This document shows positions 21,190 through 32,360 of a DNA stretch of 64,000 nt, in pieces. The notes beneath the pieces are model-generated. The model was not told the DNA's origin. It searched no databases and saw nothing but the letters and a program-made list of their open reading frames with translations. How positions within the stretch are numbered: position 1 is the first letter of the stretch; every line of letters begins with the position of its first letter. The translations under genes and the position numbers were made by a program. The DNA comes from Strigamia acuminata. Taxonomy: Eukaryota > Arthropoda > Chilopoda > Geophilomorpha > Linotaeniidae. The DNA is taken from positions 6,017,087 to 6,081,086 of the forward strand of contig OX442314.1 in NCBI GenBank assembly GCA_949358305.1, written 5' to 3'.

Positions 21190-24100
21190 AAATATCACAT
21201 CGGACCCGCAGGTCATGCCTTGGCAGAAGCACAGATCAAAGATCGCATGCAGACCATTCCGAAGAAGGAAGAAAGAGTGACGCTGACAAGTATGCAAGTG
21301 AGAACGAAGCCGGACATCGACATGGATTGGACGGACCTTCCGTTCAATCTGGAGGTCGAACCTCAAAAGCTACGAGTATTTCACTGCAACGTCACGAAAA
21401 CGCATTGTGAGACTCTGTGTATGCTGCCAGTGGAGATAGAAAACCAAAAATTGTTCGGTCTGCTGGATTCAGGAGCGGATCGTTCATTCATATCCGAAGA
21501 TATAGTGAAGGACTTGGATATTGAAAAAAAAGTGGCACAAGTGAACGCAAACGTAGAATTACTCACCGCCAACGGCTACGTCAAGCCGAAGGGCGTAGTT
21601 CGCATCATGATCGACTGGAAAGGGGGGAACCTGTCCCACCCCTTCATAGTCCTGCCATCCCACGACAAAGTATTCCTCCTAGGGATGGATATCATGGCAA
21701 AACTGAAAATTCAGCCAAACCCGATAACCCGTTCATGGAACTGGATAAGTCCCGAGGGAGAACGGCCAGTCCCAGTAGTTCCCCAAAAATTACTGGACGA
21801 AGCCAAGGACAAAGAGGAATATGGACGAGGATTGCGAAAATTCGTCCAAGATTACGATTTCGCAGCCTTCACTCTGGAATTACAGAGGAGTAACGTCGTG
21901 GACACACTGGTCGAAGAGGCAGCACTGCGTGTTAACGAGGCATCGCTACTAAGGCGAGTGCTTCGAAAACATGAAAGGATTCTGACCAAGACACCTGGTC
22001 GAACGACGGAAGCAGTCCACGAGATAGTCTTAACCACAGACAAGCCGATTCGAGTGCCTTACAAGGGGATGAACCCCCAGAAAAGAGACATTGTGACGCA
22101 AATGTGCCAAGACATGCTCGACAAGGGCATAGTAACGCAAGCCCTGGGCGAATACGCCATGCGGATCGTCCTAGTAATGCGTCCAGGCTCGGAACCTCGA
22201 CTATGCATCGATTATCGTCCCCTGAATGCGATAACAGTTATAGACCCGATTCAGATGCCGTCTATAGACTCGATTCTCCGGGAGCTGAGCCCATTCAAGT
22301 GGGTAGCCACCATGGACCTGTCAAAGGGGTATTGGCAAGTGGAGCTCAAACCCGAAGACAAACTGAAAACGGCTTTCTACTCCCCGATAGGAAGATTAAT
22401 GTTCAACGTGATGCCGTTCGGGCTTGTAAACGCCCCGAGCACGTTCCAGAAATTGATCGAAAGCGTGTTGGGAGATATGCTTCACGACTTCGTGTGGGCG
22501 TATCTCGACGACATCATAATAACGTCGGACACATTCGAAGAGCATATAGACCACATCGATAGAGTGGTCTCTCGCCTAGCCAAGGCGGGACTCCACATCC
22601 ATCCAGGGAAGAGCAAGTTTTGCAGAAAAGAGCTTGCCTTCCTAGGATATCGAATAGGAGTCGAGGGAATCGCGATTGACCCCGAAAAGGTCAAGGCAAT
22701 AAACGGATTCCCCGCCCCCGAAGATATAAAAGGTGTCCAGAGATTTATGGGCATGGTCAATTTCTTCGGCCGACTACTCGCTGGTCTGGCTGAGGTGGCC
22801 GCGCCTATAACGGATCTCTTACGAACGGATAAAGAGTTTGAGTGGACGGTCCAGTGCGAGGCCGCATTTAGCACCATCAAGCAAATGCTGGCTGACGTCG
22901 AAAAGATGCCATTGCCGGACCTAAACCGACCGTTCGTGTTGCACACCGACGCGAGTAAAATCGGACTGGGTGCAGCCCTTCTGCAGACCCACGTGTACAA
23001 CGGAATCTCGCAGGAAGTACCCTGTATGTTTATAAGCAGAAAAATACAGGGCGCGGAGAAAAATTACACGGCAACGGAACTGGAATGCCTAGCCGTAATT
23101 TGGGCAGTTCGGAAATTTCGCGACTATCTGGAGTACACGAACTTCGAGGTTCAGACAGATCACCAGGCACTAAGCTGGTTGATGAAGCTCAAGGAACCTT
23201 CCGGCCGACTCGCACGATGGCAACTGGAGTTAATGGCGTGCGATATAACAATTACGTACCGCCCCGGGAAGTACAATCATGTGGCCGACGCCCTCTCAAG
23301 AGCCCCAGCCTCTGACCCCCAAGGTCCAGACGACGACGGCGAGGACGACACCCACCTCTTGTACTGCCCGACTCCACGAAGGATATGGCGTTTGCGGAAG
23401 GCGAACGAACTACCAGTGATGGAGCCCGAAGATAGAACGTTTTGTGGTTTTTGGACTCGAACATACCAGCCAGCTGGGACGAACGATCCAACACCCGAAA
23501 TTCAACCTCCGCCCCCCGGAGAAACCCACAAAACACTACTACGCGCCTTCACAGCAAAAATTGAAGAAAAAACGCAATACGCTCCACCCACGAGACGTGA
23601 GTTCGTCGAACACCAGGCAGCAGACACAAAATGTCAAATTATAACGCAATATTTGCTAAACGGCGAATTTCCGGAAGGGATGACAAACCCACACCGCCGA
23701 AAGCAGTTCGCCAAAGAGGCAACGAGCTACCTCATAGACGATGAACTCCTGGTAAAATACCACCCGACGTTTCAAGACGACCTCAGCGGAGCGGGAAACT
23801 CGATTAAAGTGGTCGTACCGGCATCGCTGCACACCCGACTGTTGTGGCTGATGCACGGACACCCGCTCGCCAGCCATTCCGGCATAGCGAGAACCCTTTA
23901 TCGAGTAAAACAACTTTTCTTCTGGCCGGGCGCGCGGCAAAAGATAACGAAATTTATCCGACACTGCCCCCGGTGCCAAGCGTGTAGACCGCGAAATAAA
24001 GTAGCCAGAAACGCCATGTCTCTCGGACCCTACGCACCGTTTGACTGCTTAAGCATAGACTTGATGGGCCCCAAGCCCACAACGGGAAACAAGAACATGT

Positions 24101-25251
24101 ATATTCTCGTAATCATGGACGTGGCCACCCGATGGCCGGAGCTGTACGCCCTCGCGAAGCCCTCGGCTGAAAATATAGTCGAGTGCCTTTACGACGTGGC
24201 AATGCGATTTGGGTTTCCCAGAAAACTCATTTCGGATAACGGCCCCCAATTCCGATCAAGAATATATAAGGACTTCTGTAGAAAATTTAAGATGGATGCA
24301 TCGAACACCTCCACATATAATCCTCAGACAAATCCAGTCGAGAGATTAAATAAAGACATAAAGTATGCGCTGACAGTATTCACCGATATTCACAATCGAT
24401 GGGACGAATACCTGCGAGAAATCGCTTTCAGCATTCGCTCAACCGTGTCAAGAACACGCGAATTCTCACCGGCGTACCTAAACTTCGCCCGCGAATTAAG
24501 GATGCCATGGGACCCACGCGTTGCCGAAGCTGTTAACGTATTAGACCCATCGAGCCCACATGAGTACGTGTGCCGGTTGGAACAGACTATATCCGACACA
24601 TACCAGCACATGATGGCGCATATTTTCAACATGAGAGAGAGAATCGCAGATAAAGAAGGCGATCTCGCTTTCGCGAACTTTAAAGTGAACGATCTAGTGT
24701 GGAAGGAGGCACACACGTTGTCCAATGCAGCGAGGGGCATCGCCGCCGGTTTAGCCGACAAGAGGGACGGTCCCTATGTAATTGTGGCCGAACACGGCGG
24801 CAACGCATACCAGCTACGCCGCTTAGAGGACAACAAAAATTTTCAGTCGATACATGGCCGAGATTTAAGGCCATATCTGCCAGAGTTTCCCCAAGAAATC
24901 TGGCTGGAAGGTCAGACACACAGCGGCCAAGGGGGCACCGTGGTCGACACGTTCCAAAAAACAAATGAAGCTGAAAATATAGCGGAGAACGAGGATGAAT
25001 TCTTCGACGCCGAATCCCCAGCCGACGAGGCTCCAGCTCAACCGGAGCAAGCAATTTCGGAGAGGGAGGAAGCAGAAGAATGTACTTCTGAAATGGAAAA
25101 TAAAAAAATCAATAATGAGAAAAATGCCAACACATCGGAGATGAACGAGCAAGTAGAGTCACGATCTACGAGCACGTCGAAACTCAACCTTCGACCACGA
25201 CGAAGCAATAATCCGTTCATTCGGGACGGCAAAGTCGTGGGGAAGAACTAA
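21190..25251 (+). CDS. pol: Gypsy-1 Pol (protease, RT, RNase H, integrase), 5' end cut off by Copia-1
   Basis: From the first pol codon after the Copia TSD the frame is open for about 1353 codons. Aspartic protease LLDSGADRSF (Asp codon 21466); RT with FGLVNAP and YLDD (22501-22512); RNase H LHTDASKIGLG (about 22945); integrase HHCC finger (HGHPLASHSG ... HCPRCQAC, about 23850-23990); integrase core D, D, E in LSIDLMGP, SDNGPQF and NPVERLN; a GPY-type C-terminal domain (RDGPYVIV); and an acidic tail. It replicates and integrates the element. Normally it is made as Gag-Pol by -1 frameshifting at 14319. The Copia-1 insertion separates it from gag, so this copy can no longer make the fusion, although the domains themselves are intact. 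Confidence 0.93.
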   Translation, partial: KYHIGPAGHALAEAQIKDRMQTIPKKEERVTLTSMQVRTKPDIDMDWTDLPFNLEVEPQKLRVFHCNVTKTHCETLCMLPVEIENQKLFGLLDSGADRSFISEDIVKDLDIEKKVAQVNANVELLTANGYVKPKGVVRIMIDWKGGNLSHPFIVLPSHDKVFLLGMDIMAKLKIQPNPITRSWNWISPEGERPVPVVPQKLLDEAKDKEEYGRGLRKFVQDYDFAAFTLELQRSNVVDTLVEEAALRVNEASLLRRVLRKHERILTKTPGRTTEAVHEIVLTTDKPIRVPYKGMNPQKRDIVTQMCQDMLDKGIVTQALGEYAMRIVLVMRPGSEPRLCIDYRPLNAITVIDPIQMPSIDSILRELSPFKWVATMDLSKGYWQVELKPEDKLKTAFYSPIGRLMFNVMPFGLVNAPSTFQKLIESVLGDMLHDFVWAYLDDIIITSDTFEEHIDHIDRVVSRLAKAGLHIHPGKSKFCRKELAFLGYRIGVEGIAIDPEKVKAINGFPAPEDIKGVQRFMGMVNFFGRLLAGLAEVAAPITDLLRTDKEFEWTVQCEAAFSTIKQMLADVEKMPLPDLNRPFVLHTDASKIGLGAALLQTHVYNGISQEVPCMFISRKIQGAEKNYTATELECLAVIWAVRKFRDYLEYTNFEVQTDHQALSWLMKLKEPSGRLARWQLELMACDITITYRPGKYNHVADALSRAPASDPQGPDDDGEDDTHLLYCPTPRRIWRLRKANELPVMEPEDRTFCGFWTRTYQPAGTNDPTPEIQPPPPGETHKTLLRAFTAKIEEKTQYAPPTRREFVEHQAADTKCQIITQYLLNGEFPEGMTNPHRRKQFAKEATSYLIDDELLVKYHPTFQDDLSGAGNSIKVVVPASLHTRLLWLMHGHPLASHSGIARTLYRVKQLFFWPGARQKITKFIRHCPRCQACRPRNKVARNAMSLGPYAPFDCLSIDLMGPKPTTGNKNMYILVIMDVATRWPELYALAKPSAENIVECLYDVAMRFGFPRKLISDNGPQFRSRIYKDFCRKFKMDASNTSTYNPQTNPVERLNKDIKYALTVFTDIHNRWDEYLREIAFSIRSTVSRTREFSPAYLNFARELRMPWDPRVAEAVNVLDPSSPHEYVCRLEQTISDTYQHMMAHIFNMRERIADKEGDLAFANFKVNDLVWKEAHTLSNAARGIAAGLADKRDGPYVIVAEHGGNAYQLRRLEDNKNFQSIHGRDLRPYLPEFPQEIWLEGQTHSGQGGTVVDTFQKTNEAENIAENEDEFFDAESPADEAPAQPEQAISEREEAEECTSEMENKKINNEKNANTSEMNEQVESRSTSTSKLNLRPRRSNNPFIRDGKVVGKN

Positions 25252-25632
25252 AAATAAAAGAAAATGTGATAACATGGAGCGGAGGCCTTGTAAAATAAAA
25301 AGATTTACTTACGAGAGCTGCTGCACATGTTGAGACGCGAAAATTTGGCTAAGTCCAAACTTCGCAACGAATTGTCGCAGTCACCACTAACAGACGAGAA
25401 GTTATGACGTATCGGGCGACCACGTGACAATGAAACCACGCGGTCGACCCCGTAGCGTCATTGCCAGCACGGCGGATCTCGCAAAGTACGAGACGCGTTC
25501 GAGACCCACAATTCTCAGCGTCGATAGGCCCAGTTTCCGACTGTTTTTAACACGACGAGACGTGTTTCTTTTGCTTCTCCCCAAAGAGAAAACAAAGACC
25601 TCTCTAACAAAACTTTATTTTCCTAAATTGAA
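25252..25632 (+). other. Gypsy-1 spacer between pol and ORF3
   Basis: Non-coding. A pyrimidine-rich run ending ccaaag (acceptor AG at 25585-25586) stands 47 bases before the ORF3 start codon and could receive a splice from an LTR donor (10713-10720). That splice is inference. Confidence 0.4.
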
Positions 25633-28600
25633 ATGGCCGATCGACGCAACCCACGATTAGAGCCGAGCGCATCGTCGAGAGACGAGAGCGACGGCCTAAT
25701 CGTAAACGCTGAAGAAGATGAGAATTGGGACGAACAACCGCCGTTGCAGGTAAATTAGTGTGATTTCCCCAGAGAAATCACATAATTCTTTGAATCTGTT
25801 GCATCCAACCCAGATTGGAGCGTGACTTGTGACTGATATATTTCTTTCTGTTTTATTATTGATTTAAGGCTGGCTAAAAACCCGAGAGTGGACCCAGATT
25901 CACCTCGGAGTCAAGGCCGCCAAAAAACTAGAACAAAGGAAGTGTTCGCGGAATGGCGTCGTGGCAAACCAAAACCAAAACTAAAGGTTTTCTTTCTTTT
26001 AAATTTAAACATCGTAATAAATTAAAATACGATTAGAGTTAAAATAAAAAAGTTTAACGTAAAATTAAGAATTTAACGATCGGTTCTGCCTGCGACCCCT
26101 TCCTAAAAGCGGATCACCTGAGTTCAAAAGTAGTGTTGGATCAGCGCTACAACGGCGGAGATCATCGCAGAACTGCGAAACAAGAAAATAAGACCGACGG
26201 CCGCAACAAAAGAAAGGAGTTGCTGCCACCGTCGATCTTGAGCATATTTCTGATCCCCATCGTTAACTGGGATTTATTATATTAATCTTGTGATCTAAAA
26301 TTATACAGGTTGACCCGCTAGAATCGTGGGACGCCCTGCCTTCGACGGTGTCAACCGCCAACAACATCTTTCGCGGAGCCCTGCCGGTTTACCTGCGGCA
26401 GGCCTATCCTGCGGAGACCAGCGCCTGGAAAATCCGATTGATGTATTCCAGGACCCTCGAGGAAAAATTCGAGCGATCCAAAACGCTGGTCGAGTGCATG
26501 ACGAAGGAGATGAGGGAGCGAGTGGGGCCGCGGATCCCACCCGATGCGGATCCGCCGAGCCCCGTTTACTCCGGGTATCTGGAAGAGGCTTACCCAGGCA
26601 CGGTGGCCGAGCTGCACACCTCCCACAGGTGGCGCGAGGCCCCGACTTTGGCAGCCCGCCAGAGAATAGTGGACGACGAGATCGAACGCTTAAAGCGCAC
26701 CGAGACTCACGGAGTAACCCGAGTTCTCGAGAGAAACGGTTTCTCCCCCGAAGAAATCCGTAGATGGCTTCGCGACATCGAAGAAGACCATTTGACACCC
26801 AGATGGATACCGCCGGCGAATTTTACGGCCACGCAGTCTGAGATGTGGCAGTTATACCACGCTGGTATCCTGGGAAGTCGCCGCCATCACAGAAGATCGA
26901 AGCGTCCGGCGGAGTCTGCCCCACGCGGACCCGCACGAAGAAGACAGGCCGTCTCCCCAATAGAGGCCGGCCCGTCAACGAGCCGCGACTACCGCAGCCG
27001 CTCGAGCAGCTCCAGTTCCCGAACTCGAGTTGTCGTGCGCTCGGAGTGTCGCCGAGTAGTAACGCTCGAGCCTGCCTCGCCAGACGACGCGCGGGCTGAG
27101 CGAACAGTCGAAACTTCCGCCCACTGGGCCGCGAGGACCGAGACACACCAAGATCGAGGAAAGAAAAGATCCTCGTTGTTTATGGCGATTACCACACAGT
27201 TGTCAGATCAATCCTCGTCGCGACGAACCGTCTCATCACACCAGAGACCGGATTCTCCGACGGACGTCCCCCAGAGGACGGTCCAACGAAGGTCCGTCGC
27301 AGCCAACACCAGGAGGAATCGGAAGCGTAAAATACGACAGAAGATGCGTGCACAGTCTCTGATCGCTAAAGGATTGGAGAAAGAGCGAGAGATGGCCGCC
27401 GTAAAAAGGTCCGAACCCCGAAGTCTCGGACCCACGGCTGGGCCGTCCAGGCTCCAAGCGGAGACCGATTTGGGCGAGTTGACGGAGGAACAAATGTCCC
27501 CAGATGAGTCGGACAAAGATGGACCGGTTACAAAACAGGATTTGGCCAAAGCTCTAAAGAACGCCTTTCGAGGATACGCGGCCAACCGGCCGTCGGGATC
27601 AACCCCGACCGTGCCGACAGCGCTCGTGCCCCCACAGGTACAGGCGCGATGGCCGCCACTTCTTGAGGGCACGAATCCAGCCGTAACTGCGTGGACTCCT
27701 CCCCGGATGATTCCGGTGGGAGATCCAGCTCCGAAACGGGTCAGATACGATAATCTACCTGGGTTGGGCCGTCCACCGTCACCCCCAACGCCACGAGTGT
27801 GTCGACCTTATCGCAACGCCGAATGGTACGCACAGCGAGAGATGGACGCTCGATGCCGGCGTGAAGCGGCCTATCCTCCACTCAGCGAGCTGCAGGAATA
27901 TCTGGCCGAATACGAGAACCCCGCGATTGCCGAGTTGGCCATACGACAGGCCGACGCCGCCCAAACTCACCACATCAATTGGGCGATCGAACAGATGCGG
28001 ACGCTGTCACAACAATTCAGTGACAATCCGGACCGCGCTCACCCCTGCCATCGGAGCAGTTTGAATTTGGCCGTGACGAACGTCATGGCCCAGCTGTTGT
28101 CCCTGGGCGTCTTCTTGGACAGTCGGCAGGCTATGGCGGCCTGGACAATCGTCGACCGTGAGGGAGTTCACCTTCCCCGGGCGTTGTACCAGGTATGGGC
28201 CGGATGGACTCCTGAGCCCGCCTCGCTGCGCTTCGACCTGGCCAGGAATACAGAGAACCCAGGCCTGCAGTTTTCAAAGATGCGTTCGTTGGCATTCCGC
28301 TACCGGAACCCCGGAGTCCACCCTTCCTTGTTGCGAACAATTCGGGAGGCTCCGGAGATACCGGGAACGACAGCGAGCCTCCCACAGGCCATCGAGACCG
28401 CCCCCCCAGAGGCGGCGGTCCAACCATACATACCGACCCCAAAGCCGGTATTCCCAAAGGAGAAGCGGTACGCGAATCGACCCAAATTGATTCCGAAGCG
28501 CTCCAACCGAGGACCGCGAACTCCTCCGCTGCCCTCTCCTTCACCACCAGCGGCAGAGCTGGCCGCTCTTTCACCAGAGCCGGCTGCGCCGCCGTTGGAG

Positions 28601-28921
28601 AGCCCAGTGGAGATTCCGCTTCCACCATCGCCTCCGCCGCCCCCAACAGCGCAGCTTTACTTGAGGTTGGGAGTGGAATACCCCTTCCTTCAGATGTCGG
28701 AGTTCACGCGACAACGCATCATTGACTCCGATGATCACGGCGAGTCGATCCTCAAATGGCTGAACAGAGAGGCCGATCTACCATGGACGCCGTCTTCCAT
28801 CGTCGAATCCTGCGGGCCCACCGGAAACCCGGATCGAGCGCCGAATCGCGAAGGATCCGGCTCGTTCCCGACCGATTCCCGGCATCCACCCGGATTTGGA
28901 TCCACGAACGTACGGGGCTGA
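25633..28921 (+). CDS. Gypsy-1 ORF3: spliced protein of unknown function, about 909 aa
   Basis: Exon 1 (25633-25749, 39 codons) starts with ATG and ends CAG|GTAAAT; unspliced reading stops two codons later. Exon 2 starts after ttatacag at 26309 in the same phase and runs open to 28921. Features: an N-terminal half with the motif TQSEMWQL (about 214), Arg/Ser-rich low complexity, a central conserved block (about 650-770, containing GVFLD and LPRALYQVW), then proline-rich sequence. No signal peptide, transmembrane helix or furin site, so it is not a typical Env. Gypsy-2 has a homologue with the same two-exon structure. Similarity to Gypsy-2 continues past the stop in another frame to 29094, so this copy probably carries a 1-base indel near 28770-28800. 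Function unknown. Confidence 0.75.
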
Positions 28922-29124
28922 TTGGCGAGCCAGTCGGCGGTCACCCGCAGTACTTCATCAACGAGCGACAGAATCCTGCGGATCTGACAACCTCTCTGCC
29001 CCCGGATTTACCACCGCCGCCACCGGCAGTGCCGCCAGTGATCCTCCGCCCATGCAGAGGAGTGCTGCCGGCTCTTCGCAGAGGAGAGCGATAAAATTGA
29101 GATCGCTCCGATCCGAGATCGAAG

Positions 29125-29138
29125 CTGGAGGAGGGACG
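29125..29138 (+). promoter_or_regulatory. Gypsy-1 polypurine tract
   Basis: Purine-rich ggaggaggga just before the 3' LTR. Confidence 0.75.
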
Positions 29139-29958
29139 TGTGGTGACCCAGTTGGATAGGTGTCCCCCCAGGGCGGATACTAGTCCTCTGAGTCACTATG
29201 ATTGAAGAGTCGTTCCCCCCGAGTTGGCTCCACCTCCCCATGGCAGGTGTGTGCCCCGAGGGGGAGGAAGCGGCTGGTGGTCAGCCCCCATTGGTTGACC
29301 GCCGGCCCTTCACCCCACTGCATAAAAGGCTGTGTTTCCCGCCTAAAGTCAGAACTTACACAAACGACACCAAGAACACAGCAACTACCTCACCGTCAGG
29401 CCAACTTCAACTACAAGTTAGGATTGATCGAGGATCGCTGAGTAAAGTGCAAACTGTAACTCTCACGAAGTCACTTGCGAGCTATTCCTGCGAAAGCACG
29501 AGAATAGCCCTTGTGAAATCACCCAGAATAATCGCCCAGACGATTATTCGCTGAAGTAAGTGTCCGAGTGCTTTGTAGGGAACCCCAAAGTTCCTAGACG
29601 AGGCCTCTGCGACGCTAAACCAAACCCTAAACAACAGGCACGGATAGAAGACTCGAAAGAGCATTCCACCGCGTCCGTGAAGACGAATCCGTGACGAATT
29701 AACGACAACTCGAGACGCCGCCTTTGTTCCGCCGACCACGCGGAATCGACGACGCCATCTTGAGAAATCCTTTGTTCGACGCTGACCACGTCGACTCTAG
29801 AATTATTACTGAGTGTATTTTAAAGGCATAAAGCCTGGTGAATAAATTACCTGTTTATTTACATACATTTGGTATTCATTTGGGTATTTGCATAATTGAT
29901 CACAGGTAAAATATTACACGTTAGCGCCATTTAAACCTATACGAAGTAGGACGCGACA
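29139..29958 (+). repeat. Gypsy-1 3' LTR
   Basis: 820 bp with four transitions relative to the 5' LTR. Followed by TSD aact. Confidence 0.94.
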
Positions 29959-29962
29959 AACT

Positions 29963-30339
29963 TTTATTTTATTTTGCCACTGTGCACCGGTAAGTACATA
30001 ATTAATTATAGTGTTATTCTTACAATAAACCATTGCATAAATGATGTTAAATTGATACACTGGGAGGTTAAATCACCAAACTTTTTAATAAACCGAGTCA
30101 AGATAGAAAGAAAATCATTTGAAGAGCAATTGCTGTATTAGAATTGCAGTTAACGTGCTGGGACTAAAATTAAATGGAGAGAATCCTCAGACAAGTGCAT
30201 CTAGTGTTATTTTTAAAATAATGATTTTTGGCCGTGCGTGTCAAATTAACCATTTGTATTGATTGAATACATATTTTTGTGTAATTGGGACATGAAAGAT
30301 TTAAAATGTCCGTATAAGGATAGCGTCAACGAGTAGTAT
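29963..30339. other. 3' flank of pseudogene B
   Basis: No gene seen. Around 30205-30260 is a block (taatgatttttgg ... tcaaattaaccat) related to blocks downstream of genes A and C. Confidence 0.5.
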
Positions 30340-31809
30340 TTAGAACCTCATTTTGAGTGCGAATTGACAATCCACATCCTGCTTCTTATACCAATTACAA
30401 CTGTTTAAAATCCAAATGTAGAGAGACAGCAATGACATTCCCAAACCTAATCCTATAATGCTGCCCACATCGCTTAATAATTGCGATACTGGATAAGCCT
30501 GTTTTTCTTCTATAGTCTCTGTTAAAGTGTTGGCAAATGCAACACCTAGCACTGTAATATGAGCATATTTCAAATCACCAATGTTAAAAATAATTCGGTA
30601 ATAGGTATTTTCACAAGGAGGTTTACATTTGCATTGTTTTTGATTTGCGTTAAAATTGTTAAAGTAGATTAAATGAGCGTTAGTAACGTCCTTTGAAGTG
30701 TTGCAAAATGGCAAATTCGGTTGTTCTATGTACGGCAATCTGAAATAAACAATAGTTGGGTATGAAATGTTGACCATTAATTAATTAATTAATTTTAATT
30801 AGCGTGCATTCACAACTAAAAGATTCTGTATGTCTCGCTGGTTGCGATGGGAATGAAGTGTCGTAAAAACACAAAAGCTTCCATACTGCAATGTTTGGAT
30901 TTGGATTTGTTTGTAATAAGTGAGGTTAAGTGTTTAGCTTCACTTTGCTACGATATACAGGGTGGTAAAAAAGTCTGTAACTTTACTAAATATTTCTGAA
31001 CGTGCTGACAATGCATCTAATTCAATGATGGTAAAGTATCAAAGTTGGGTGGGGCAATTTTTCGGTGACCCAAAATTTGATCTTCGGATGTTCCATCAAG
31101 GTCATTGGAAAATTATCGTGGAAACTATTAGACATAGACAGAAATTTCCAATTGTAAACTTGAAACTTGAAACTTGAAACTTGTAAACTTGAAAAAATGA
31201 CTACTTCTTAAATCTTTAGGTTGCAATTTTTAAAGTACCAGTAGACACAAGATGGAACATTGCAAGGTCAAATTTTGGGTCAGCAAAAAATTGCCCCACC
31301 CGACTTTAATACTTTACCATCATTGAATTAGATGCATTGTCAGCACTTTCAGAAAAACTTATTTAGTAGAGTTACAGACCTTTTTACCACCCTGAATAAT
31401 CAAGCGGTAAGACCAATATACTGTATATCGAAGCTGAGTGTGTCATTACGCGTCATTATGTTGGCACTGTCATTGAGTCCGTCGTGCAAAGCTAATTGAT
31501 AAAATCGGAGGTGGAGTAAAGAATTGAAAAATCTGAAATACCTGCAGTTAACATTTTGGAATAAATTGTTTTGGATACAGGCCTTTTTGCACTTGAAATG
31601 AGCAGTTTAATTTTTTTCACATGGATTATGCTTCGTATTTCTCCGTATAGTCTATATTGTTAAATTAAAGTTGGTTAGCATAATCACACAACATAATTTG
31701 TTTAATTTGTTACCTTGACTACTCTAAGTCCAACAATATTCATCAATTCATAGTGTAAATATAAAGGTGCCAAAATGTTGACTTCATCTTCCGGGTCATT
31801 TAAGAATAG
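30340..31809 (-). pseudogene. Gene B, exons 9-11 (end of unit 2)
   Basis: Exon 9 (31809-31714) matches the gene A exon with EVNILAPL. Exon 10 (31651-31542) keeps the cysteine spacing but has TAA where gene A has a lysine codon. Exon 11 (30739-30340) is open and encodes CKCKPPC, EEKQAYPVSQLLSD and the TM2 filter GLGLGMSLLSL, ending with TAA. A 437-bp MITE (30958-31394) lies in the last intron. Confidence 0.85.
30958..31394. mobile_element. Foldback MITE with ends CAGGGTGG ... CCACCCTG
   Basis: 437 bp. About 130 bases at each end are inverted copies (cagggtggtaaaaaagtctg at the left, its near-complement at the right). TA-type flanks are possible but not exact on the right. Non-coding. It sits in the last intron of pseudogene B. 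Confidence 0.8.
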
Positions 31810-31819
31810 CTGTGTACAG

Positions 31820-31912
31820 TAGTTCTTTGATTAAGAGTCGCCCTCAAATAATAGCGGGGGCTATAACTTCGAGGGTGCCTACAATTCCAGGCTATTATTC
31901 CGACTACATTTA
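31820..31912. mobile_element. Degenerate fragment of the 9992-10254 MITE family
   Basis: ttaagagtcgccctcaaata and following text resemble the interior repeats of the intact MITE. No terminal repeats survive. It lies 11 bases upstream of exon 9 of pseudogene B. Confidence 0.5.
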
Positions 31913-32360
31913 TTTGCAAACCCACGTACCGCAAAGTCAGAAATTTAAAAAAAAATAAGGTTTAACTTCTTTTTTTTTTAATTTGCGCAACTTGTATAAA
32001 CATACAGGCTATGGCAGTGGTTCCCAAAATCGAAGAAATGCTGTATTATTTTATTTGCGTTCCTTCCAGTCATCGACGACAAAAGGAAAAGGAAACAATA
32101 ATTTTGTTGCCATGTGTCAATTTGTGTTTTTATTTTTGTGTACGGGGATTTGCAGAATTGATGCGCCCTAAATATTTAATCCCACCTTTAGCTGCGGGTG
32201 GCATATTTTGGGAGCTCGAATAAAAAACCCAATTGCAGTGGAAATATCTAAGTGCGAAGTTTCGTCTGAAAAGTGAGAATCAATTTTCAGTTGCATCCAG
32301 GGATAAAAGTAAAACAAAATGTCATTGCAACGTTATCAAAATGGGTCCCATTTATTGATC
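31913..32360. other. Intron DNA of gene B, nothing recognised
   Basis: No domain-bearing frame. AT-rich with short homopolymers. Confidence 0.4.

Larger units (their letters stand above)
10298..29958 (+). mobile_element. Gypsy-1: LTR retrotransposon, 19.7 kb including nested Copia-1
   Basis: Two 820-bp LTRs (TGTGGTGACC ... GCGACA) enclose gag, pol and a spliced third ORF. Perfect 4-bp target site duplication aact at 10294-10297 and 29959-29962. Pol order is protease, reverse transcriptase, RNase H, integrase, which defines Ty3/Gypsy. The LTRs differ at four positions, all transitions. Without Copia-1 the element is about 12.9 kb, large for the group because of the 1046-aa Gag and the third ORF. 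The element is GC-richer than its AT-rich surroundings. Confidence 0.95.

Noticed and set aside
25866-25987. Possible extra ORF3 exon in Gypsy-1 between exon 1 and exon 2
   Set aside because: It has an acceptor-like and a donor-like end and an open frame, but the phase does not match exon 1, and Gypsy-2 has no counterpart.
31983-32223. Two overlapping 62- and 70-aa frames in the gene B intron
   Set aside because: Short, with no domain, no splice support and no copy elsewhere in the window.
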